Shown here: piece after piece, positions 17,574 through 26,355 of the stretch
Layout of the letters: each line of letters begins with the position of its first letter
Numbering within the stretch: the stretch's first letter is position 1
Origin: Pseudobdellovibrionaceae bacterium
Lineage (GTDB): Bacteria; Bdellovibrionota; UBA1018; UBA6935
Assembly: GCA_002722705.1 (NCBI GenBank)
Contig: PBMP01000024.1
Location: 62,001-126,000 of the forward strand
Length of the DNA: 64,000 nt
Direction of reading: 5' to 3'
The notes under the pieces: model-generated
What the model was told of the DNA's origin: nothing
Database searches by the model: none
Seen by the model: the letters and a program-made list of their open reading frames with translations, nothing else
Translations under genes and position numbers: made by a program

Positions 17574-19522
17574 AAAAACAAATTTTCTTATATTTAGCTT
17601 GTCTGTTTTTTATCATACCAGCACATGCTCAAACCGTGGTTCCACATCGACTCAAAAAACTAATCGAAAATCAACAGTGGGAGGCGATTTCTCAGGTTAT
17701 AAAAAAACTATCTTTGGCGAAAAGCAATGAATATAAAGCGATGAATATAGCTATCATTGATGAAATCATTAAATCACAAAACAACCCACCTGATAAATTT
17801 TATATTAAACTAGCGACAGAAAGTTTCTGTCTAAGAGACATCATTATTAATCAATATTTGCATTCAGAAAAAGGAAAAAACAATAACAATGTTCTAATTG
17901 GCATTTTAAGCGACAAAAAAATTTATAACTTTTCTACACTCTTTAAACTATTCACTCAAAGTAATGAAAAAAATTTACTTCCTTCTCTTCGTTATACAGC
18001 AGCGATCATACCATTAGATGAATTAGAATCTTTTACAAAACATATCCTTCCTCTATCCTCTTATAGAGATGATTTTGAATTAATTTGGATTATCACAAGC
18101 CGAGCAAACACAAAAACTCTCAGGCGATTGAGTCGGTATGTTTTCCCAAAAATTGATCTCGAACCAATTCATTTTCAAGTTCTAAAAAAAGCCAATACCA
18201 TTACCGAAGTTAGCCAAAGGAGAAAGTTCTTACAAAATGCCAAAGATTTGATTGAAGAAAAAAACTGGGAAAAATTATTAGCTCTCATTAACTCAGTTAA
18301 AGAGGTCGATATTCCGGAAGGTTACTCATTAGAAAAAGAAGCCGTAGGCGTTGGAAAAACAGGTAGAGTTCATCAGTTAAAGGACTCAAATGGAGAACTA
18401 TGGGCTTGGAAAGTTCCAGTAAACGATAGTGCGGATATTCAAAAAAGTTTCAAAAAACAGATAGAGCTATCAGAAGAATGGAGAAAAAACGGTCTGTCTT
18501 CAGTTAATGTGAAATGGAGTACAGATAAAAAGTCTCTACTTATGAATTTCATTGAAGGAACTCGATTAAGAGAAGCGATTCTCGATGAAAAAATTTTAGA
18601 CACAAAAAATAACCCAAAAAAATTAGCACTAGAAAAATTTTTCATTAAAGCTTCTGAAAAATACATTTATGTCTCCGGATTAAACCCTGACAATCTTATT
18701 TTTGATGGAAAAGAATGGCAAATAGTTGATAGCGGACCAATTAGAACTTTTTTCAGCAAACATAGAACTCTAAATGAATACTCAAACAAACTAAAAACAA
18801 AATGGTTAAGAGAAGAACTTAAAAGCAAAAAAAAAGAAATTGATTTATTTTGGAAAGAATTACTAGATAAACAAAACTTCCAAAATCATTCAAAAGGTCC
18901 CAAAAAGAAAAGACGAAAAAAAAGTAATGAATTAAATTATGAAAATAATGACATAAAAAAAGAGCCTCCTTTTATTAATTCTTCGCCAAAAAAAGTGAAC
19001 ATTGGAGAATTGAAAAAATATGAAATCATTCAAAAAGAAAAAAATTTAAAACAAGTGATCTTTAGGTTTGACCCAGGAACACCTTCATACTATGAGCTAT
19101 TGCACCTACAAGAGAATAGAATTATTGTTTCTAAGATAAGAAACAGTCTTTATTTTGTTGCGATAGATGAACCACAAGGAGTTTCTTTAAGAGAGCTTTC
19201 AAATAAAGCAGCGGTTCCAATTCATGAAACAATTGCATGGACAGCACTTGCGGATTTTTTTGATCATCTAGTTCATTTAAATCTATATATTCACGGTTTA
19301 ACTCCAGATAGTTTATATTTTCACAATGGAACGTGGAGCCTTTGGTACTACGGTCATCTCATTCCGACAACCACAGATACCGAAACTAGACTCCTCTATT
19401 TAGATGAACTCGGAAATAAATGGGCTCAATCTCTTCACATAAAAAAAACATTTATAAAAGAAGTAATTAATGGAGATATTGAGGAAAAATGTGAGAAAAA
19501 TTTTATTGGGGACATAAAATGA
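17570..19522 (+). CDS. Exported protein with two degenerate kinase-like domains
   Basis: A 650-residue protein with a signal peptide (MKKQIFLYLACLFFIIPAHAQ). Residues 20-240 are helical, perhaps a repeat domain. A kinase-like domain follows: glycine loop GVGKTGRVHQL near 260, the ATP lysine in WAWKVP near 280, YVSGLNPDNLIF near 368 where a kinase has HRDLKPEN, and IVDSGP as the DFG position. The catalytic aspartate and lysine are both replaced (G and N). After a lysine-rich linker (KKKRRKK) a second, more decayed copy has IHGLTPDSLYF near 574. Both copies share the pattern GL-N/T-PD-N/S, so they probably descend from one ancestor. It overlaps both neighbours by four bases. Nucleotide binding without phosphotransfer is a fair guess; no family is recognised. 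Confidence 0.5.
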   Translation: MKKQIFLYLACLFFIIPAHAQTVVPHRLKKLIENQQWEAISQVIKKLSLAKSNEYKAMNIAIIDEIIKSQNNPPDKFYIKLATESFCLRDIIINQYLHSEKGKNNNNVLIGILSDKKIYNFSTLFKLFTQSNEKNLLPSLRYTAAIIPLDELESFTKHILPLSSYRDDFELIWIITSRANTKTLRRLSRYVFPKIDLEPIHFQVLKKANTITEVSQRRKFLQNAKDLIEEKNWEKLLALINSVKEVDIPEGYSLEKEAVGVGKTGRVHQLKDSNGELWAWKVPVNDSADIQKSFKKQIELSEEWRKNGLSSVNVKWSTDKKSLLMNFIEGTRLREAILDEKILDTKNNPKKLALEKFFIKASEKYIYVSGLNPDNLIFDGKEWQIVDSGPIRTFFSKHRTLNEYSNKLKTKWLREELKSKKKEIDLFWKELLDKQNFQNHSKGPKKKRRKKSNELNYENNDIKKEPPFINSSPKKVNIGELKKYEIIQKEKNLKQVIFRFDPGTPSYYELLHLQENRIIVSKIRNSLYFVAIDEPQGVSLRELSNKAAVPIHETIAWTALADFFDHLVHLNLYIHGLTPDSLYFHNGTWSLWYYGHLIPTTTDTETRLLYLDELGNKWAQSLHIKKTFIKEVINGDIEEKCEKNFIGDIK

Positions 19523-21009
19523 AAAATCTTTTTTTGATATCTATAGTAGGTATCATCTATACATTAACATCCAACGCTACTTCTAATTTGGACCATTTAT
19601 TTTCTTCTCAATGCGCTTTAGTTTTTGGAATTCACGGAATCAAACCACCTAAAATTGATGAAGTTCCTGATATAAGTGAGATTGCTGTTAACAACACATA
19701 CCAATTTGATTATCAATCTCCAGTTACAAGTCTAGATACAGACAGCCCATATTCTTATAAAGGTTATTCCAATAGTCATTACGAAAACAAGAATAGAAAA
19801 CTTCCATCAAAAAGTAGTAAACCTCAAGAATTATCAATAGAGGAAATTTTTAAATTAGATAGAAAAGATCAATCAAAATCATTTCTTTCAGATCTTATGA
19901 GATTTAAGTGGTTAGATTCGTTTTCCAATATGAATCCATACACTCTTCTTTTTGGAACCACCGATTACCCAACCACAGTCGATCTCAATTCACTCAAAAA
20001 AACACTATCTAATTTTTCTCAAATATTTTTCTACGATGCAGATTCAATATCAGCGAAAGATATACAAAAAACATTAGGGAAACTTGGAGTAGGCATTACT
20101 GCGGACCCAAATAAAGAAAATTTAAATGAAAACATCATTGCAATTGAAAATCCTTACTTAAGACTTAAAGCTTTTTCTATAGGAAAGTCAGTAGGTGATA
20201 CTCGTTCTGTTACAGCCTTAGCTCTTCATTTAATCGATAAACTAGATTTCCTCATTAACTATAAAAATGAATGGGATTCAGACTTTTTAAATTTCAAAGC
20301 ATTAGGAAAATTTAAGTCTTCATACTTAAAAATTAAAAATGACTTAAGTTTTATTACTCCGGGTCCCAATAGATATAAAAGCATTATTCCTTTCAACGAA
20401 GAAAAGTTTAGTCATCAATTTGATTATAGTTTTAAATTAATCATCTCTAATTACTTAGCTGGAATTGAAGATATAGATTATATTTCTGAAAGTTTGAAAG
20501 ATCATAAAAAAGCGGTTTTTTTTGGGTCTAGTTCGTTTGACTATCGCTGGAGACAACTAGTTCAACTCGTAGCTAAAGTTTCTGCAAAAAATAAATATAT
20601 CTTATCAAGCGGTGGGGGGGGTGGCCTCATGGAAGCCGCAGCAAATGCAAGCATTGATAATGGAGGAACTGCCATCGATATTATCATTGGGAAATCTTAT
20701 TCTTTTAGCAATAAAAGATTTGTCATTGAATCAATGGATTATGAAACACGAATTCCTTTTTTACTGCACGACAAAGACCTTATTTTTGTAGGACCTGGAG
20801 GCAATGGAACGATGAAAGAACTAGCAACAACTTTTGTTGATTTTTCTGGAAATCCAAATAAGCGCTCTCAATTAGCTTTTATAAATAGCGAATTCTATAA
20901 ACCGTTACTTAAAAACTTAATCTCTGATCATTACCCTGAATGGTTAAAAAGAAGAATTCATCTTATTGATTCAGAAGAAGATGCAATTGCACTCATGAGA
21001 GGAAAATAG
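19519..21009 (+). CDS. LOG-family (nucleotide phosphoribohydrolase-like) exported protein, paralogue 2
   Basis: A 496-residue protein with a Sec signal (MKNLFLISIVGIIYTLTSNA). The middle holds a degenerate Rossmann-like domain (TLLFGTTDYPTTVDLNS, about 150). The C-terminal domain has the full LOG signature: AVFFGSSSFDYRWR near 335, LSSGGGGGLMEAAANAS near 362, and YETRIPFLLHDKDLIFVGPGG then NGTMKE near 410-432. The catalytic arginine and glutamate of LOG are present. The nucleotide tract coding the glycine loop contains eight G in a row. It overlaps the previous gene by four bases and is followed after two bases by the 21012 gene. Hydrolysis of nucleotides to base and ribose-5-phosphate is inferred from the family. 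Confidence 0.72.
   Translation: MKNLFLISIVGIIYTLTSNATSNLDHLFSSQCALVFGIHGIKPPKIDEVPDISEIAVNNTYQFDYQSPVTSLDTDSPYSYKGYSNSHYENKNRKLPSKSSKPQELSIEEIFKLDRKDQSKSFLSDLMRFKWLDSFSNMNPYTLLFGTTDYPTTVDLNSLKKTLSNFSQIFFYDADSISAKDIQKTLGKLGVGITADPNKENLNENIIAIENPYLRLKAFSIGKSVGDTRSVTALALHLIDKLDFLINYKNEWDSDFLNFKALGKFKSSYLKIKNDLSFITPGPNRYKSIIPFNEEKFSHQFDYSFKLIISNYLAGIEDIDYISESLKDHKKAVFFGSSSFDYRWRQLVQLVAKVSAKNKYILSSGGGGGLMEAAANASIDNGGTAIDIIIGKSYSFSNKRFVIESMDYETRIPFLLHDKDLIFVGPGGNGTMKELATTFVDFSGNPNKRSQLAFINSEFYKPLLKNLISDHYPEWLKRRIHLIDSEEDAIALMRGK
20614..20621 (+). repeat. G8 homopolymer inside a LOG-family gene
   Basis: Eight consecutive G bases code for part of the glycine-rich nucleotide loop of the 19519 gene. 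In AT-rich DNA this stands out and could be a slippage site that shifts the frame. Confidence 0.6.
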
Positions 21010-21011
21010 AA

Positions 21012-22496
21012 ATGAAAACAAAAATATATATTGCCTTACTTATCTTATTTTCTCCTATGTTATCTTGGACTCAAAAAGACCAAGATATTAATAATTTAAT
21101 CAATCAAAACGTAAGACCATCTATGAAGAAGGTGGAATCTGTTTTAAAAGAAATTCCTGGAAACAATCCTTTTCCTGATTGGTTTCAATTTATAGAAAAA
21201 GAGGCACCAAGATTTATCGCTCATTTATCTTTTATCTATCCAGACGCAGTTTTTGGCTTCTTAGGTCGAGATAGTCTAATATTTTCAGATATTATTGAAG
21301 GGTTTTTCAATAGCATCGGAGAACCCAATAAAGTAATTAGAGTGGGGATGAGTAAAGCAACTTTTGGAATGGATCCTGATTTTAGTCCAAAATTCAACCC
21401 TACAGACGAACAAATCTATAGCCTTTTTAAAAGCAAAGGGTTTGACTTAAAAAATGGAATGAATGGTAGACCTCTCATACTCGTAGACACCGTTTCTAAA
21501 GGAAATGGACGACAAGGACGAGCTTGTCTTGCTGCAATGTACCGACTCTACGAAAACTCCGGGGGAAACCTCAAAGACATCATTTCTCGACTTTATTTTA
21601 TAGGCGTAGTTGCCCCAACCTTTCGAGAATCCATATATGAACTAAAGGAAAAAAGAAAAATTCAAGAAACTACATTAAAAAATTTAGAACAAGCAGATCA
21701 AACAGAATATCATAAAAACATCGTTCCTCTTCACTACTATGATCAAGTCTCAACAAAGTTTGCTGAAGTTGGATATGAACATTATGTAGGCGCGTGGAAT
21801 CAAAGCTTTGCAGAAATTACAACAGATAAAAACAATCATAGCTACGCCAAGTCACTCGGCCCCAAGTCTTCGGATGTAAGAATGAATCTCCTTAGATATC
21901 AAAAAGCGATTTACGAACTTGTTACAAGCGATTCTTTTTTAGCGGAAGTCATAAAAAAAGCTCAAGCGCTAGGCTACCAATTCAAAATCAAGAATAGGAC
22001 AAAAAAAAGAATCTCAAAAAAGAATTATGAAGAAGATTTACTTTTAAAAATGGAAAAAGAAAAAATAAACATTGAATCTATCAATTCTGAAATTGCTAAT
22101 TTTTACAAACCATTCAACAAAGAAAGTAAAAAACAAGATATTTCTAAATTTTTTGAATTCTATCATAGAATTTCAAAAAACTATAAAAACCGCTGGATCC
22201 CTCTTCTCGTTCTTGAACAAACAGCCGTAGCACGAAAAAACAAGAAAATCTCCTCTAAAGAATTTGAAAACATTCTCAATACTGTTCTAAGAGACGTTCA
22301 GCCTTCGGTAACCCTTTTTACATTGATTCAAAAAATTTCAATGACAAGCAAAAAAGTAACAAGAATTTTCTCTGAAAAGGCTCCTTTCAAAAACAGAATA
22401 CTGGATAACCTTGTGAAATCTTATCAAGATCACCAAAAAAGCTGGGAAAATTTAAAATGCAATCGTGTATTTTTGTCTTTTAACAGTAAACGATAA
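21012..22496 (+). CDS. Exported phosphoribosyltransferase-like protein (paralogue 3)
   Basis: The last gene of the operon: 494 residues with a leader (MKTKIYIALLILFSPMLSWTQ). It has the clearest phosphoribosyltransferase pattern of the three paralogues: FGFLGRDSL near residue 80, and LILVDTVSKGNGRQGRA near 155, where a hydrophobic strand ending in VD is followed by a small-residue/glycine loop as in PRPP-binding sites. The segment after it (LYENSGGNLKDIISRLYFIGVV) matches LYETYKNLGKDPKDLLGKI in the 12344 protein, which supports common descent. The C-terminal 180 residues are charged and helical. The substrate base, if any, cannot be told. It is followed by an imperfect stem-loop near 22508-22530 without a T-run. 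Confidence 0.58.
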   Translation: MKTKIYIALLILFSPMLSWTQKDQDINNLINQNVRPSMKKVESVLKEIPGNNPFPDWFQFIEKEAPRFIAHLSFIYPDAVFGFLGRDSLIFSDIIEGFFNSIGEPNKVIRVGMSKATFGMDPDFSPKFNPTDEQIYSLFKSKGFDLKNGMNGRPLILVDTVSKGNGRQGRACLAAMYRLYENSGGNLKDIISRLYFIGVVAPTFRESIYELKEKRKIQETTLKNLEQADQTEYHKNIVPLHYYDQVSTKFAEVGYEHYVGAWNQSFAEITTDKNNHSYAKSLGPKSSDVRMNLLRYQKAIYELVTSDSFLAEVIKKAQALGYQFKIKNRTKKRISKKNYEEDLLLKMEKEKINIESINSEIANFYKPFNKESKKQDISKFFEFYHRISKNYKNRWIPLLVLEQTAVARKNKKISSKEFENILNTVLRDVQPSVTLFTLIQKISMTSKKVTRIFSEKAPFKNRILDNLVKSYQDHQKSWENLKCNRVFLSFNSKR

Positions 22497-22576
22497 ACTT
22501 TTCCTTTTTGATTCTTATAAAATCAAGGAATTCTGATTGATTAGCGCACCGCGTATCCTTAAAGTAAAGATCGTCC

Positions 22577-24691
22577 ATGCAAACGAAGTACTTAAAAAAA
22601 CTCAATCCAAATCAACGCCAAGCCGTTCTCCACGAAGAAGGTCCCCTTCTTGTCCTAGCAGGAGCAGGGAGTGGAAAGACCAGCACAATGACCTATCGAA
22701 TGATTCATTTGATTACTCAAAAGAAGGTCTCTCCGCGCCAAATATTAGGACTTAGCTTTACAAATAAGGCTGCTGGAGAACTCAGAGACCGCGTTTATTC
22801 AGAAGTGAGAAAAATCACACAAAAAAGAACACAAGGACTAACTGTTTCTACTTTTCATAGTCTTTGCGTTAAAATCTTAAGACAAGAAGCGAGTCGCTTA
22901 GGATACACTTCACAATTTTCTATTTTAGATCAAAATGATCAAATTGAGATCATCAGAAAAATTCTAAGAAAAAATAGTGTGGATGATAAAAAGTTCGATC
23001 CTTCTTTTATCTTGTTTGGAATTGGACAAGCAAAAAACAGATTTATTCCCCCTCATCAATCTGAAGCTTTTTTTATGAATTCAGCTAGAAATGAGGCATC
23101 CTCTCCAATTGCTTTAGAAATGGCAACCACCTATCCGGAGTATCAAGATCAACTTCGGGCCATGAATGCGATGGACTTTGACGATTTATTATTCAACGCT
23201 GTTGATTTATTAAAAAAACACCCTGAAGTCTGTGACGCCTATAATGATCGATTTAAATACATTCTTGTTGATGAGTACCAAGACACCAATCAAGCCCAAT
23301 TTGAACTCATTCGACTCCTTACCCTAAAGCAACAAAATATTTGCGTGGTGGGAGACGATGACCAATCTATTTATGCTTGGAGGGGGGCTGATCCTTCCCA
23401 CATTTTAAATTTTGGAAAACACTACCCAGGAGCAAAAACAGTAACTCTTGATCAAAATTATCGAAGCACACAAACTATTTTAGATGCCGCAAATCAAGTT
23501 ATTCAAAATAATTCGGTTAGGCACCCTAAGTCGCTTTGGTCTCAAAAAGAAGATGGACCTCCGATAACACTCATCTTAACTGAAGATGATCATGACGAAG
23601 CAACTACCGTAGCCGAGCGAATTTTTGATCTCGCAAAAAAACACGAGGGAGGGGAAGTCAAAACACTCATGAACTGGAGTGATTTTGCAATTCTATTTCG
23701 ATCCAATCCACAAAGTAGACATTTCGAAGAAGCACTCCGAATGAAAGGGATTCCTTATCGTTTAGTTGGATCTTTTTCTTTTCTAGACCGAAAAGAAATC
23801 AAAGATACCCTCAGTTACTGGAAAACGATTTTAAATCCAGATGAAGAAACTGCACTTCGAAGAATCATTAATTGGCCTGCAAGAGGAATCGGGAAAAAAA
23901 CCATCGACACCATTCATAGCCATTCGGTAGAAAACCAATGTTCTTTTTTTGAGTCAATTCCTGATGCAGACTTAAAGACTAAACCCAAACAAGCGGTCAT
24001 GACCTTCGCTTCTCTTATCCAAAAGATGAGAAACGCATTAGAAAAGATTGAGCCTGAACCAACGGCTATGGCGGACTGGGCAAGGCAAACTTTTGAATGG
24101 ATAGGAATGAGAACTGGAATAGAAAACGACGTTGATGATGCCCTACAAGCATCTCAGCGATGGGAAATGGTTCAAGAGCTCGCACATGGCCTTGGACAGA
24201 TGAAACTTGAAGAACCTGCTGAAAACAGCTTTATGTTTTTAAGAGAATACATCACTCGATTGACTCTTGATGCCGAAGAAGAAAGCGAAGAAGAGGAAAG
24301 TAAGGAAAAAGACGAAGTGACACTCATGACTTTACATGGCTCAAAAGGCTTAGAATTCCCCACTGTCTTTTTAGTGGGAATGGAGGATGGTTACCTTCCT
24401 CATCAAAGAGTCATGGATGAAGCAACAGACTATAGTGAAGAACGTCGTCTTTGCTACGTTGGAATCACTCGTGCAAAAGAAAAACTCTATCTGACTCGTG
24501 CAAAAAATAGAATTCGATACGGGAAACCAGTACCTCGGTACCCTTCTCGATTCCTATCAGAAATACCCGGAAACTTAATTTTCACAGAAGATGTCTCATC
24601 TACACCTGATCTTTCAAGCCAAGTTCTTCGAGAAGCACACGAACAGAAGGTGTCTTCTTTTTTAGAACAAATGAAATCTAAACTCTCTTAA
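22577..24691 (+). CDS. uvrD: UvrD/PcrA-family ATP-dependent 3'-5' DNA helicase
   Basis: A superfamily 1A helicase of 704 residues, close to the usual length. Motifs in order: Q-motif LNPNQRQAV, Walker A AGAGSGKTST (about 30), motif Ia LSFTNKAAGEL, motif II LVDEYQDTNQ (about 225), motif III GDDDQSIYAWRGA, motif IV LDQNYRST, motif V TLHGSKGLEFPTVF and motif VI VGITRAKEKLYLT. It unwinds DNA in nucleotide excision and mismatch repair or removes proteins from DNA. UvrD, PcrA and Rep cannot be separated with certainty here. The end overlaps the convergent ccsA gene by four bases. Confidence 0.94.
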   Translation: MQTKYLKKLNPNQRQAVLHEEGPLLVLAGAGSGKTSTMTYRMIHLITQKKVSPRQILGLSFTNKAAGELRDRVYSEVRKITQKRTQGLTVSTFHSLCVKILRQEASRLGYTSQFSILDQNDQIEIIRKILRKNSVDDKKFDPSFILFGIGQAKNRFIPPHQSEAFFMNSARNEASSPIALEMATTYPEYQDQLRAMNAMDFDDLLFNAVDLLKKHPEVCDAYNDRFKYILVDEYQDTNQAQFELIRLLTLKQQNICVVGDDDQSIYAWRGADPSHILNFGKHYPGAKTVTLDQNYRSTQTILDAANQVIQNNSVRHPKSLWSQKEDGPPITLILTEDDHDEATTVAERIFDLAKKHEGGEVKTLMNWSDFAILFRSNPQSRHFEEALRMKGIPYRLVGSFSFLDRKEIKDTLSYWKTILNPDEETALRRIINWPARGIGKKTIDTIHSHSVENQCSFFESIPDADLKTKPKQAVMTFASLIQKMRNALEKIEPEPTAMADWARQTFEWIGMRTGIENDVDDALQASQRWEMVQELAHGLGQMKLEEPAENSFMFLREYITRLTLDAEEESEEEESKEKDEVTLMTLHGSKGLEFPTVFLVGMEDGYLPHQRVMDEATDYSEERRLCYVGITRAKEKLYLTRAKNRIRYGKPVPRYPSRFLSEIPGNLIFTEDVSSTPDLSSQVLREAHEQKVSSFLEQMKSKLS

Positions 24692-26355
24692 GAAGCTCTT
24701 TTATGAAAAAAAGAGACAAGAAGAACCAAAATAATTTGTATCAAAACAGCTGTTGCCACCCACTCCATTCCACCGGACGCAAACCCGTAGGAGTGAAGTC
24801 CAACTCCCAACACAAAGTTCACTCCATACCAAGCCATTACCACTGAAGTAAACCCAAGCACTGACCAAGCAGCAAAGCCAAAAGGTCTCACCCAGCCCGC
24901 ATAACGACCATGCAGAATAGCAAGGTAGCAAAGTAAAGCAATAAGAGCCCACACTTCTTTTGGGTCCCATCCCCAAAACCTTCCCCAGGAGTAGTCAGCC
25001 CAGACTCCTCCCAAAATAGTTCCTGCGGCGAGTAAGACCACACCAAACTGCATCGCACGATAGGTCAGTTGATTTAAATCAGCCATTTTAGGAGAAACTT
25101 TAGGTTTCACCTTTTCTTTTTTAGCTTTCAAAGCTGCAGCTAAAAAATGAAACAGATTAATATTTGCTAATCCATAAGTCAGGGCAAATGCTGCGTACCC
25201 CAATGTAATGGTCAGGACATGAATGGTAAGCCAAAAGTTGCTTCTCAAAACAGGAACCAATGGATCCAGTCCTGGATTTAACATGGTAGGATTGGCATCC
25301 GCAGCGATCAACGCTAAAGCAGAAAGAAAACAAGCAGTAGTCATTAAAATCTTTTTCTTCTGAAGTCGATAAAGAATAAAAGCAAAAACCATCACTCCGA
25401 AACTTACCCAAACAATGGACTCATACATATTCGTCACAGGAGCTCTTTGTGTAAGAAAAACTCGAATTCCAAAACCTAAAACATGAAAAACAAACCCTAA
25501 ACTAACAAGGCCCCACGCAAGAACTTTCCAACGCTTTCTTTGACTTACCCACATCATCAAAAAACAAAGTCCTGCAAGTAAATACAAAGACCACGCTTTT
25601 TGAAAAAAGCGAATTTCATTGCTAAGCGTTTCAAGTCCTGCTCGAGACTGAACCGTCTGTATATCGGCACCTTGAGTTTTCATTTTTCCTTCGACAGCCC
25701 CTTTCAACAAAACAGCTGCCTGACTAAAAGCATCTTTCTCAGAAGCGACGTAGGCCCGAATAAGAGATTTAAAGCTTTTTTCAATTTCAGGTGCGGACGA
25801 GGAGTCTGCAATTGACTTCCACTTTTGGGGATCTGGAACGAGAGTCCACACCTCCCCCGAAGTCACTCGACGAAAAGAGGTGAGTCTTCCTAATACCGTC
25901 TTCAGTTCCCTCTGACGACCATCCTCTTTTACTCCTGTTTTTGTCACCTGAGCTTTTTTTACTCCCTGTCCTCCCATCTCACTAGCAATCTGATCTGCAT
26001 ACTGCAGAAAAGCCGCATTATGGGTGAGTTCTTGTGGCGAGAAGTATTTTCGGTCTTCTGACAACAAAAGTTGTTTTTTTACATCCTTACGATTAATTCG
26101 GATAAAAGGTTCTTTTTCCCATTCATTGGGAAAAGAAATCCATGAAAGAATTAAATCAACCGAATCAAAACCTTTAAAAGTTCTAGACCCTGTAATTCCT
26201 AAAACCCATTCTCTGGCAAATGAATCTAAAGGCTTTAAACGCCCACCATTTTGAATAGGAATTCTTTTTATTTGTGAAAAACTAAAATTATGAGGCTGGG
26301 GCTGTGCCCAAACAAAGGAAGAAACTAAAAGCCCCAGTAGAATTAACCTTTTCAT
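24688..26355 (-). CDS. ccsA: Cytochrome c biogenesis protein CcsA/CcsB-type (heme handling)
   Basis: This is the multi-span membrane half of the system II machinery that carries heme across the membrane and attaches it to apocytochromes. A signal-like leader (MKRLILLGLLVSSFVWAQ) is followed by about 240 periplasmic residues including IQNGGRLKPLDSFAREW, a block seen in long CcsA versions. From residue 255 there are about eight membrane spans. The tryptophan-rich WWD-type motif is WGRFWGWDPKEVWAL (about 470), with conserved histidines (HVLGFGIR, IHVLTITLGY, LHSYGF). It overlaps resB by four bases upstream. It fits the several c-type cytochromes coded in this window. Confidence 0.92.
   Translation of the reverse strand: MKRLILLGLLVSSFVWAQPQPHNFSFSQIKRIPIQNGGRLKPLDSFAREWVLGITGSRTFKGFDSVDLILSWISFPNEWEKEPFIRINRKDVKKQLLLSEDRKYFSPQELTHNAAFLQYADQIASEMGGQGVKKAQVTKTGVKEDGRQRELKTVLGRLTSFRRVTSGEVWTLVPDPQKWKSIADSSSAPEIEKSFKSLIRAYVASEKDAFSQAAVLLKGAVEGKMKTQGADIQTVQSRAGLETLSNEIRFFQKAWSLYLLAGLCFLMMWVSQRKRWKVLAWGLVSLGFVFHVLGFGIRVFLTQRAPVTNMYESIVWVSFGVMVFAFILYRLQKKKILMTTACFLSALALIAADANPTMLNPGLDPLVPVLRSNFWLTIHVLTITLGYAAFALTYGLANINLFHFLAAALKAKKEKVKPKVSPKMADLNQLTYRAMQFGVVLLAAGTILGGVWADYSWGRFWGWDPKEVWALIALLCYLAILHGRYAGWVRPFGFAAWSVLGFTSVVMAWYGVNFVLGVGLHSYGFASGGMEWVATAVLIQIILVLLVSFFHKRAS

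Noticed and set aside
10957-22496. Tellurium-resistance (Ter) biosynthetic module with phosphoribosyltransferases
   Set aside because: No TerD-like, ATP-grasp, HAD or TIM-barrel lyase genes are present, and the Ter proteins lack signal peptides.
10957-22496. Ordinary cytoplasmic purine salvage operon
   Set aside because: All seven proteins have signal peptides or a lipobox, and the phosphoribosyltransferase-like proteins do not match the Hpt, Apt or Gpt families.
22508-22530. Intrinsic terminator after the exported operon
   Set aside because: The stem is imperfect and no T-run follows, so I did not call it a terminator.
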